From the NCBI RefSeq assembly GCF_017745675.1, contig NZ_JAFLJM010000007.1, positions 124,001 to 188,000 on the forward strand: a stretch of 64,000 bases of DNA. The letters run 5' to 3'. Both the position numbers and the translations under genes were made by a program. The first letter of the stretch is position 1, and each line of letters begins with the position of its first letter. The DNA comes from Alkalihalobacillus sp. BA299. GTDB lineage: Bacteria; Bacillota; Bacilli; Bacillales; Bacillaceae_F. Shown here in pieces: positions 54,846 through 62,465 of the stretch. Under the pieces are notes generated by a model. That model was not told the origin of the DNA. It searched no databases and worked only from the letters and a program-made list of their open reading frames with translations.

Positions 54846-55038
54846 AGTAAAATACTTACCAAAGATTATAAAAACTCTGAGGTGGAGGAATCGCTCAGTG
54901 AATTCGTTCATTTCAAAAACGGTAAATACGTTTATAATCATTCCTTTCATGCTGCGATAATTTCTTGGAAGCCGATCCGTTAATAGTATTAAGTTTAAAA
55001 GGAAGCTGAGAGGGTTGAGAGGTGTGTCTTTTAATGTA

Positions 55039-55085
55039 AAATCGGAATAATTCTTATTTTTGTGCAATATAGTTAGGAATTAGAG
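55039..55085 (+). promoter_or_regulatory. Variant Zur-like operator with repeated downstream 20-mer
   Basis: AAATCGGAAT-A-ATTCTTATTT (55039-55059) is a palindrome between the two flavours. From 55065 the 20 bases CAATATAGTTAGGAATTAGA repeat exactly those at 48351, again 16 bases from the operator centre. Confidence 0.65.
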
Positions 55086-55118
55086 CAAACGAAAATCATT
55101 CTGAAGGGAAGGGTTCCG

Positions 55119-56117
55119 GTGGCTAAAATTCCTGTCTTTGTTTTAAGTGGTTTTTTAGGAAGCGGCAAAACAACGTTATTGCTACGATTATTAGAAGAAT
55201 GCTCTAGACGTCAACTAAAACCCGCAGTGTTAATGAACGAGTTAGGAAGTACAGATACTGATGGTGCAATTATTTCAAATCATCGTAAAGAACAACTCGT
55301 TGAAAAGCTATTAGATGGATGTATTTGCTGTAATAAAAAAAATGAAGTTGTTGGAAGTATAGAAAAGCTATTGTTACAAAAGCCAGATGTAATTTTTATT
55401 GAGCTAACTGGAGTAGCCAATCCTGAGGAAGTCGCAGATTCTTTAACGGAACCACAGTTTATAGAATGTTTATACTTGGAACGAGTGATTACCATTTTAG
55501 ATGCTGAAAATGTTTTGGAATATAATAGTATTTTTGAAGCCGATCGTAGCCTAGTGGAAACTGTCAGAAGACAAACTGAAGTGGCTGATGTATTAGTAAT
55601 AAATAAAATGGATTTAATTAATCCAGCTAGAAAAGCTAAAATTAGTAAAGCTTTAAAAAAGCAAAATACTAAAGCAGAAATTTACTATACGTCGTACAGT
55701 GCAGTAAGTATGGAACCATTGTTTAATATAGTAACGCAAAATCGGTCTAGGGATTCAATAAAAGTTAATATTAAAATGTCGAATCAAGAAAATGAGCATA
55801 AAAAACATGCACATAAAAGGTCGTTTTCTCGTATACAAACGATTTCCTTCTCCATTTCACAACCAATACGAGAAAAAGACATTGAAAAATTTCTTAAGAA
55901 ATGTAAAACAAGTATATTAAGAGCCAAAGGGTATATTCCATTAACGGGGAAAAAAGAAACATATTTAATGCAACATGTCGTTAAGCGAACGAATTGGGAG
56001 CCTACGAGTTATTCTGGGCAACATTATTTAGTTGTGATCGGGATTGACATCAATAAAGAAGAACTTACTAATCAATGGAATAAAATAAACAAGTGCCAAG
56101 CGACTTTAGTTGACTAA
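55119..56117 (+). CDS. COG0523 metallochaperone GTPase 3
   Basis: Third G3E GTPase, 332 residues, starting at a GTG: FVLSGFLGSGKTTLLLRLL (Walker A), LDGCICCNKKNEV (GCxCC), ELTGVANPEE and NKMD. The histidine loop (HKKHAHKR) is shorter and more basic than in copies 1 and 2, and the sequence is clearly divergent from both. It has its own Zur-like box, so its expression may differ. Confidence 0.92.
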   Translation: MAKIPVFVLSGFLGSGKTTLLLRLLEECSRRQLKPAVLMNELGSTDTDGAIISNHRKEQLVEKLLDGCICCNKKNEVVGSIEKLLLQKPDVIFIELTGVANPEEVADSLTEPQFIECLYLERVITILDAENVLEYNSIFEADRSLVETVRRQTEVADVLVINKMDLINPARKAKISKALKKQNTKAEIYYTSYSAVSMEPLFNIVTQNRSRDSIKVNIKMSNQENEHKKHAHKRSFSRIQTISFSISQPIREKDIEKFLKKCKTSILRAKGYIPLTGKKETYLMQHVVKRTNWEPTSYSGQHYLVVIGIDINKEELTNQWNKINKCQATLVD

Positions 56118-56136
56118 AGGTGCCTGGCACCTTTCA
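56113..56136 (+). terminator. Palindrome at the end of COG0523 gene 3
   Basis: AAAGGTGCC-T-GGCACCTTTC overlaps the last codons and stop. This short palindrome is a common 3' element in Bacillaceae; T-run is short. Confidence 0.6.
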
Positions 56137-56239
56137 ATTTGTGGCGCTTTATAATCATTTTATTAGTATATTACATAATTCTCTCTTAAGTTTAGATAAT
56201 AATGGTGTAGTTATTACATAGTGAAAGGAGAATTGAATA

Positions 56240-56425
56240 ATGCCACTTAATGAGTTAGAACTACAAAACTTGCGTCATTTAATTAGTGGGCATGATAATG
56301 TTGCAAAGAAGCTTGATGCATATGCTGCTAATTGTACTGACCCTCAGATTGTTCAGATGTTACAAAATGATGCACAAGCTGCTAGAAATTCTAAACAACA
56401 ATTAATGTCATTCTTAAACCAATAG
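56240..56425 (+). CDS. Small spore coat-like protein
   Basis: A 61-residue, helical, soluble protein: LRHLISGHDNVAKKLDAYA then TDPQIVQMLQNDAQAARN ending in LMSFLNQ. It resembles short coat-associated proteins (CotF-like, YhcN-free) that occur in pairs with CotF genes. AAAGGAG precedes the ATG, and the CotF-like gene follows after 12 bases. Confidence 0.7.
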   Translation: MPLNELELQNLRHLISGHDNVAKKLDAYAANCTDPQIVQMLQNDAQAARNSKQQLMSFLNQ

Positions 56426-56437
56426 GAGGGCAAAATC

Positions 56438-56692
56438 ATGAATATGACTGAAAAAGATATGATTAATGATTATTTATCTATGATTAATGGTAGTTTAACA
56501 ACTTATGCTGGAATTATATCTGAAACAGATAATCCACAACTAAGACAAACATTACAACAAATGCGAAATCAAGATGAATCACGTCAATATGCAGTTTATA
56601 CTGCAGCAAAACAAAAAGGTTATTATAAGCCTGCAGCACCAGCTCAACCGAATCAAATTCAACAAATTAAAACGGAATTAAGCGGTCAATAA
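56438..56692 (+). CDS. CotF-family spore coat protein
   Basis: An 84-residue protein with the coat F pattern: MINDYLSMINGSLTTYAGI, ETDNPQLRQTLQQM, QDESRQYAVYTAAKQKGYY, which matches the domain's repeated helices and the end KGYY-P. A proline/alanine-rich tail follows. It would sit in the spore coat. It forms a two-gene unit with the preceding gene and is closed by a terminator. Confidence 0.82.
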   Translation: MNMTEKDMINDYLSMINGSLTTYAGIISETDNPQLRQTLQQMRNQDESRQYAVYTAAKQKGYYKPAAPAQPNQIQQIKTELSGQ

Positions 56693-56701
56693 AAAACCTA
56701 A

Positions 56702-56742
56702 AAGGAGAGCTAACGATTAGATAGTTGGCTCTTCTTTTTTTT
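56702..56742 (+). terminator. Terminator of the coat gene pair
   Basis: AGGAGAGCTAAC pairs with AGTTGGCTCTTCT (one G-U and a mismatch), followed by TTTTTTTT. Confidence 0.8.
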
Positions 56743-56783
56743 CTACTTTATGAAGAGCTTAAATGCATAGATAAGCGTAAAAT

Positions 56784-56804
56784 AAATCAGAACAATTCTT
56801 TTTT
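56784..56804 (+). promoter_or_regulatory. Variant Zur-like operator ahead of ycgR-like gene
   Basis: AAATCAGAAC-A-ATTCTTTTTT keeps the TCAGAAC/GAAT centre seen at 48325 and 50113. It lies 63 bases before the permease start. Confidence 0.55.
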
Positions 56805-56866
56805 AGGGGAATGATCTACCCTTGTCCGCATATATATCTTTAATAATAATTGAATTGGAGGATGTA

Positions 56867-57865
56867 ATGCAGAAAGTTACGAACCCCTATTTAGTAGAAA
56901 TAACAGGTTTTGTATTGATAGGACTTGTATCATTTTTTATTTTTTACAGTCCTACTATAGCTGAACATGGACAAGAATTACCAGCTTCTTTGCTTATATT
57001 TAATACGATTTTTTTAAGTATTTTAATTGAAGCAATACCTTTTGTTTTAATTGGTGTGTTCATTGCTGGACTTATTCAAGTATTTATTACTGAGGAACAT
57101 ATTCGGCGTTGGATTCCAAAAAATCGAGTGCTTGCAGTCGTAGCCAGCTGTTTAATTGGTGCGCTTTTTCCTGCTTGTGAGTGTGGAATTGTTCCGATTG
57201 TTCGACGGTTAGTCTCAAAAGGAGTCCCAATATTTGCAGGAGTTGGCTTTCTTTTAACAGGGCCTTTAATCAACCCAATTGTCGTTGGTTCCACTTATAT
57301 GGCTTTTGGTAATGATCTGCGAATTGCGCTTTTACGTATGGGGTTAGGCTTAGTGATAGCCTTGATGATTTGTGCTGTAATTAGTGTTTTATATAAAGGA
57401 AATCAGTTTAGAAAAACTTATTCATCTATAGTTGTTGAAAATAATCAGAAACTGCCAATCTATAAACGACTAAAGGCGATGTGTCACCATTCGGTCGATG
57501 AATTTTTTGAAATGGGAAAATACTTAATAATTGGAGCGTTATTAGCGGCTTTTATTCAAACCTTTGTCTCTTCAGCTTCATTGCTAGGTCTTGGTGAAGG
57601 GATACTGATGTCTACTGTTGTGATGATGGGATTGGCGTTTTTACTCTCCTTGTGTTCCGAGGCAGATGCATTTATAGCCGCTTCATTTCGGCATCTCTTC
57701 CCACAAACATCACTACTAGGCTTTTTAATATATGGACCAATGCTTGACCTTAAAAATTCACTCATGCTGTTAGCTGTGTTCCGTTTTCGTTTTGTCATCG
57801 TACTAATGTTTCTAATTACGATTACGGTTTTAGGAGTATTAATGCTTACCCATCCATTTTTATAG
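56867..57865 (+). CDS. ycgR: YcgR-like permease (UPF0718/DUF318)
   Basis: A 332-residue membrane protein of the COG0701 permease family, with about eight hydrophobic segments. Family motifs are FPACECGIVPIVRRLVSKG (near residue 105) and SLCSEADAFIAASF (near residue 265), with an HHSVDEFFEMGKYLI segment between. I chose the ATG at 56867 (GGAGG upstream); the frame opens at 56822. B. subtilis YcgR and YcgQ are encoded together and are thought to take part in metal handling; the next gene here is the YcgQ-like partner. Confidence 0.87.
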   Translation: MQKVTNPYLVEITGFVLIGLVSFFIFYSPTIAEHGQELPASLLIFNTIFLSILIEAIPFVLIGVFIAGLIQVFITEEHIRRWIPKNRVLAVVASCLIGALFPACECGIVPIVRRLVSKGVPIFAGVGFLLTGPLINPIVVGSTYMAFGNDLRIALLRMGLGLVIALMICAVISVLYKGNQFRKTYSSIVVENNQKLPIYKRLKAMCHHSVDEFFEMGKYLIIGALLAAFIQTFVSSASLLGLGEGILMSTVVMMGLAFLLSLCSEADAFIAASFRHLFPQTSLLGFLIYGPMLDLKNSLMLLAVFRFRFVIVLMFLITITVLGVLMLTHPFL

Positions 57866-57909
57866 GGGAGCTGGGAAGAAATCTTGTAATAAGGGTGGGA
57901 GAATTTACA

Positions 57910-58779
57910 ATGTATTTTTATATTCACCAATCAATAAGGGCTATGATTTTACTAGGGTTTGCTGGATTCCTTTTTAAGTTACATTATTTTGAGGAGATTG
58001 GAAATTATATTAACCCCAAATACATTGGATTTAGCCAAGTAGCATCGATTTTATTTTTGTTTCTCTTTTTTATACAAGTGCCGCGAATTTGGAGCGGTAA
58101 AAGTATGGAAGATCACCATGAAAACTGTGGACCATGGGGCTGTGATCATGAAGACGGGTTTTCAAATCGAATAACTCTTCGCCATGGACTTATTTACGTA
58201 ATGATTTTCTTACCTATTGTTTCAGGTCTTTTGCTTCCTGCTAAAGCATTAGATGCTTCGATTGCATTAAAAAGAGGCGCTCTTATGCAACAACCTATTG
58301 AAAATGCAACTACCCATGACCATCAAGGCCATATTCATTTCCATTCTGGACATGTACCAGAAGCTATTTGTTTACCGATAGACAAGACCGAAGTGGAAAG
58401 ACTAAAAAAAGGGTATGACAGTAACAGCATTGTAATGGAAAAAACGTCTTATGTACAAAAATTTTATGCCATTACTGGAAATCCAGAAATGGTAAGTGGT
58501 AGAGAGATTGTAGTTGATGGATTTGTATTGAAGGAAGAAATTCGATCACCTTACCAGCTATTTATTGGGCGTTTTCTAATTACTCATTGTGTAGCAGATG
58601 CTACAGTCATTGGCTTTTTAGCTGAACTGGATCGTGAAATCCACCTTACAGAAGGAAGTTGGGTTAGAGTGAAAGGAACACTTGATGTTAGTAAACATGG
58701 GCAAGAAGTCGTACCAATGATTCGTGTACACTCCTTAGCTGTGATTGAAAAGCCAAATGATCCATATATCTACCCATAA
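57910..58779 (+). CDS. ycgQ: YcgQ-like TIGR03943 membrane protein
   Basis: A 289-residue protein with two to three N-terminal membrane segments and a C-terminal extracytoplasmic-type domain (from about residue 150) ending in an OB-like region. Metal ligand clusters are visible: DHHENCGPWGCDHED (about 67-81) and HDHQGHIHFHSGH (about 134-146). This protein family accompanies COG0701 permeases. The ATG at 57910 lies 9 bases after GGGAG; a GTG at 57895 would add five residues. It is 44 bases downstream of ycgR. Confidence 0.86.
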   Translation: MYFYIHQSIRAMILLGFAGFLFKLHYFEEIGNYINPKYIGFSQVASILFLFLFFIQVPRIWSGKSMEDHHENCGPWGCDHEDGFSNRITLRHGLIYVMIFLPIVSGLLLPAKALDASIALKRGALMQQPIENATTHDHQGHIHFHSGHVPEAICLPIDKTEVERLKKGYDSNSIVMEKTSYVQKFYAITGNPEMVSGREIVVDGFVLKEEIRSPYQLFIGRFLITHCVADATVIGFLAELDREIHLTEGSWVRVKGTLDVSKHGQEVVPMIRVHSLAVIEKPNDPYIYP

Positions 58780-58781
58780 TT

Positions 58782-58807
58782 AAAGGAGTGCGACGGACAC
58801 TCCTTAT
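58782..58807. terminator. Terminator between ycgQ and the convergent protease gene
   Basis: AAGGAGTG pairs with CACTCCTT around CGACGGA. Confidence 0.7.
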
Positions 58808-58829
58808 GTTGTCTAATCGTCAAAGAATG

Positions 58830-59963
58830 CTACTTTATCTCTTCTCCACTACCACTAATTAACTTAAGTTGGTCATTTTCATAGCTGACTTCATAGGTTA
58901 CTTTATATTTTTTTGTTGTCAGCTCATCACCACTTTGTTCTTCGGCACTAATAATCGCAACGACTTGTACTTCTTCGCCTTCGGTTATTGTATAGATATC
59001 GTCAACCATTACTGATCGGGTATTTAAATAGCCTTTTCTAAATTGTTCGTAATTTGTATTTAATTGCCATGAGTACCCCAGTAGAGAATAGGCAGTGACA
59101 TAATCTTGTTCATTTAAACTATCATAAAAATAGTAGACGAGATATGTTGCCAAATTTTCTTTTGATGAAACTGATTGGTCGTCCATCTTTATATAATCCA
59201 TCGTGGGCAAAGATTTCATAGGTGTTTCCGACCAATTGGTGACGAGAGAAATCACGTTAATGATCGGAATGCTAAATCCAATCGTTCCAACATCAGTTGC
59301 AGCAGAATTGATCCCGATTACTTCTCCAGTGGAAATCGAGATAAGGGGACCACCACTATTCCCTGGAGCAATTGGTGCTGAAATTTGATAGGCATTATCG
59401 TATTGATAATTTTCTAGTTCAAAACTGCGATCAACCCCACTAATAATCCCAGTTGTTACTGTATTTTGGAATCCAAGAGGACTTCCTAAGGCGAGCACTT
59501 CATCACCTAACTCAGCTGGAACTTCCTTTGCGAGGGGTAAGGGCTCGGTCTCTTTTAAATCGGAAACTCGGATGACTGATACGTCAGTATCGGTGCTAAT
59601 TCCTATGACGGTTCCAGTATACTCACTTTTATCAGCAATTTTAACAGTTACTTCTTCAGCACCAGCAACGACATGGGCGTTTGTAATAATATCCCCTTTA
59701 TTGTTATAAAAAAAGCCAGAACCGCCTGAACCCGTTTCTTCTACTTCAATCATCACAACAGACTTTTGAGTTTCCTGGATAATTTTCTTTAAACTTTTTT
59801 CATCGATTTCTTCTTTCGGAAGCTCTGAGTTTGCTTTAGTAAGTAAATTAGACTCGATATGGAGTTGAGCTGGAACCCAATGGGATAAAAAGAGAAAAGC
59901 TGTAATTCCAAGCATCCATATCAAAGAAGTTGATAGAATGCTAACTATCCATTTTTTGTTCAT
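58830..59963 (-). CDS. HtrA-like serine protease without PDZ domain
   Basis: A 377-residue S1C protease anchored by one N-terminal membrane segment. The triad is His in ITNAHVVAGA (about residue 94), Asp in TDTDVSVI (about 126) and Ser in APGNSGGPLIS (about 198). The usual PDZ domain is missing; the last 130 residues form a small domain like a DUF4878/NTF2-type fold (YFYDSLNEQDYVTAYSLLG). It would act on the cell surface. Sixteen bases after the zinc-ribbon gene, same strand, likely one operon. Confidence 0.88.
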   Translation of the reverse strand: MNKKWIVSILSTSLIWMLGITAFLFLSHWVPAQLHIESNLLTKANSELPKEEIDEKSLKKIIQETQKSVVMIEVEETGSGGSGFFYNNKGDIITNAHVVAGAEEVTVKIADKSEYTGTVIGISTDTDVSVIRVSDLKETEPLPLAKEVPAELGDEVLALGSPLGFQNTVTTGIISGVDRSFELENYQYDNAYQISAPIAPGNSGGPLISISTGEVIGINSAATDVGTIGFSIPIINVISLVTNWSETPMKSLPTMDYIKMDDQSVSSKENLATYLVYYFYDSLNEQDYVTAYSLLGYSWQLNTNYEQFRKGYLNTRSVMVDDIYTITEGEEVQVVAIISAEEQSGDELTTKKYKVTYEVSYENDQLKLISGSGEEIK

Positions 59964-59978
59964 TTATGAATCCATCCT

Positions 59979-61193
59979 TTATTCAATCTGCCAAGTAATA
60001 CTGTCTACTGTAACATTTAATTCCTCATATACACCATAATATGAATGACTGAATCGGCCCGTTTCTCCAGGTGATAAATAATAAGGGTAGACTGAGGTGA
60101 CAGAATTTCCTACAAATTCGTCGTTTTTATCAAAAATAGAATAATGTATGTCTATTGAATAAATCGTAGTTGTACCATTGTTGATGACATCCCCATATAA
60201 ATAAATATCTCCATACTTGTCCAATTCAATATCTAGCGATGTAATTTCTACAGCTTCAGTACGATTTTTTAAATCTTCTTTTGCTGCTGCAATCATCGCT
60301 TCTTCAAGTCGAGTTTGTTCGGCTTTTTCAAAAGCTAGCTTTTCATTTTTTACTCTTTCAATAAATGACAGTAATTTTTCATTATTGATCGCATATTGAA
60401 GACCCGTTTCTAAAGCATAGAGGGCATTGGAAAACTCATGCTGTTGCAAATGTTTTTCAGCTTTTTCATAGGAAAATTGGACAATTTTATTAACAATTTG
60501 TTGTTTTATTTTTTCTGTCTCTTCATTATTTAATGAAGACAGACTCGATAGTTTATGTGCTAATTCTTCAACGGTAGTAAGTTCATTTAGTTCCATTTTC
60601 ACTTCAACAACTGTTAAAGTAATCGCGGCTTTCTCTAGCTTTTTTTGGATTGGTTGAAGCAATGAAGGATAAGTAGTTTCGTTAATTTGCTCATTTAATG
60701 TCTCAATTTGATGAGAAGCTTGGTCAACTTCATTTCGTTGTATTAACTCATTAATTTCTTGCAATTCTTGTTCATATATAAGTGCTGCTGCAATTATATC
60801 CTCAAATTGTTGTAATGTATCGACATCCCTTAATTGAAGCGCTTCGGTTAGTTGTTGCTGTGATTGTTCGTAATCCCCAGAAGAAAGACTAGCTTCAATT
60901 TGTTGATTTAACGAAACAACTCGTTCATTAATTTTAGTTTCATAATAGTAATACGAAATTAGTCCAATAGTAACAAAAAGGCTGCTTACTAGTGGAAGTA
61001 GCCAAAGATACAGTGTTTTTTTATTATTGCTTTGTTGGTTAATAGGTGGGAGTGTAGACGAGAATGAATTTTGTTCAATGGTGGCGCTAATTTCTTCTAG
61101 ATTGTTTATAAATGCTGTCCCGCACTTGGAACAATAGGTTTCATTGTTTAATCGTTTATTCCCACACGAGTGACAGAACATGTTGGATTCCAA
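59979..61193 (-). CDS. Zinc-ribbon membrane protein with long coiled coil
   Basis: A 404-residue protein: an N-terminal zinc ribbon (MFCHSCGNKRLNNETYCSKC, residues 5-24), one membrane segment (about 67-85), a long charged helical region with many Q, E and L (about 95-320) and a C-terminal beta domain like the FxLYD fold (from about 325: TSLDIELDKYGDIYLYGDVI). Such proteins often pair with surface proteases or secretion factors. It precedes the HtrA-like gene. Function unknown. Confidence 0.82.
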   Translation of the reverse strand: MESNMFCHSCGNKRLNNETYCSKCGTAFINNLEEISATIEQNSFSSTLPPINQQSNNKKTLYLWLLPLVSSLFVTIGLISYYYYETKINERVVSLNQQIEASLSSGDYEQSQQQLTEALQLRDVDTLQQFEDIIAAALIYEQELQEINELIQRNEVDQASHQIETLNEQINETTYPSLLQPIQKKLEKAAITLTVVEVKMELNELTTVEELAHKLSSLSSLNNEETEKIKQQIVNKIVQFSYEKAEKHLQQHEFSNALYALETGLQYAINNEKLLSFIERVKNEKLAFEKAEQTRLEEAMIAAAKEDLKNRTEAVEITSLDIELDKYGDIYLYGDVINNGTTTIYSIDIHYSIFDKNDEFVGNSVTSVYPYYLSPGETGRFSHSYYGVYEELNVTVDSITWQIE

Positions 61194-61210
61194 CCTTCCT
61201 AATTAAAGTG

Positions 61211-61250
61211 ATGCTTAACTCAAGATGGCGGGGTCTTCATCGTCCGTCTT
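61211..61250 (-). other. Inverted repeat in the leader of the zinc-ribbon gene
   Basis: ACTCAAGA pairs with TCTTGAGT, with GGCGG against CCGTC partly pairing inside. It is 20 bases before the start and may act as an attenuator or end a short upstream transcript. Elsewhere in the 61194-61703 gap are three tandem CCTTAAA units (61511-61531) and no convincing gene. Confidence 0.5.
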
Positions 61251-61703
61251 GAGTGTTACTTGATCCGGATAAAATACACATAGTGACATTATAGTACAAA
61301 TTTCAATAAATTCTAATAGACCAATAGTATCAACAAAAAATTAATAAAGCTTTAAAACAATTTACAAGTAATCTAGTATATATTATTAATTGGGAGGTGA
61401 CAAATTAAAATTGTTTTATTCGATAATGTAATGTTGATCACTATCATAGTAAAAATTTGTTTATTAATACCCTTTCTTCTGTTAGCTTCCTCGATAATTT
61501 AAGTTGTTCTCCTTAAACCTTAAACCTTAAACCTCTTGTGTATCCAACCCTGCCAATTTTCTATTTAGTGATTTTCACTTACTGAAAAAAATCCATGTTT
61601 TTTCTGATCCCATCAAGTATTATTAAATTATCAAAAGTTGAATGATTGAAGAAGTTCTCTGACATACTAGGAAAATGAAAAAATGACTTTGGAGGAATAA
61701 TGA

Positions 61704-61925
61704 ATGGCAGCAATCAAATTTGAAATTGAAAAAAAGATTGGAGTTTTATCTGAAAATGCAAAAGGTTGGAAAAAAGAATTGAATTTAGTCAGTTGGAATG
61801 GACGTGAAGCGAAGTTTGATCTACGTGACTGGGACCCTAACTATGAAAAGATGGGAAAAGGCCTTACATTTTCTAAGGATGAAATTGTAGAATTAAAAAC
61901 ATTACTAAATCAGCTAGACCTATAA
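61704..61925 (+). CDS. YdbC/PC4-family DNA-binding protein
   Basis: A 73-residue protein of the YdbC family: FEIEKKIGVLSENAKGWKKE, LVSWNGREAKFDLRDWDP and KGLTFSKDEIVELKTLL. The beta-rich domain is like the PC4 single-stranded DNA-binding core. GGAGGA precedes the ATG, and a strong terminator follows. Confidence 0.88.
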   Translation: MAAIKFEIEKKIGVLSENAKGWKKELNLVSWNGREAKFDLRDWDPNYEKMGKGLTFSKDEIVELKTLLNQLDL

Positions 61926-61933
61926 CTAATACT

Positions 61934-61967
61934 AAAGCTGCGAGTACTTGTATTCGCAGCTTTTACT
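61934..61967 (+). terminator. Terminator of the YdbC-like gene
   Basis: AAAGCTGCGA pairs with TCGCAGCTTT around about nine bases, then TA. Confidence 0.85.
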
Positions 61968-62119
61968 ATGCTAAAGTTAAAAAAAACTGCTTTTTTCATA
62001 TATTTAATAGGTATTGAGAAGGTCAATGAATAGAATGGAGGCGGTGGTCATAAAATCAAGCTTAGACCATCAGTCAATGGCTGGAAATGCCATTGTGCTT
62101 TTATCGATTGCCATTTAGT

Positions 62120-62369
62120 ATGACCGAAAGTCGAAAATGCAAAAATAAAGAAAGACAGTTTTGTCATTAATAAATTTACGTTGATAAGTCTTGTTGTGAT
62201 TCTACAATTTAGTATTCTAGGGTATCAAGTATGGCAAAGTGAACAGGTGTTATCGAAAGGGACATTAATAAAGTTAGAACTACAGCCCATTTACCCACGA
62301 TCATTGTTTACCTATCGAGTGAATAAACTAAATCATAAGTTAGATAAACGGGTGTACTCTAATTATTAA
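62120..62369 (+). pseudogene. Decayed GDYXXLXY-type membrane protein gene
   Basis: From 62181 the frame reads ISLVVILQFSILGYQVW, GTLIKLELQPIYPRSLF, which is the start of GDYXXLXY-domain proteins. After PRSLF the expected GDYVxLxY motif is missing and the frame stops 18 residues later (62 residues in all). A start MTESRKC at 62120 lies in another frame that stops early. The upstream stretch 61990-62119 holds a short ORF (MNRMEAVVIK...) that may be the end of a lost partner gene. Best read as a broken gene. Confidence 0.55.
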
Positions 62370-62465
62370 GGTACACCTGTTTTTAATCTTTTATTGAGTT
62401 AAAGTTATTTTTCTGATAATAATATGAATTAAGAAAGTTAAAAGTAATTTGAAAAGAGGTATAAA

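Noticed and set aside
61404-61502. Short hydrophobic peptide frame after TGGGAGGTGA
   Set aside because: A good ribosome site exists, but the frame lacks a normal start codon near it (ATT only; the first ATG is at 61431). Not enough to call a gene.
61511-61531. Three CCTTAAA units resembling a short tandem array
   Set aside because: Only three copies in an AT-rich gap; too few to treat as more than a simple repeat.
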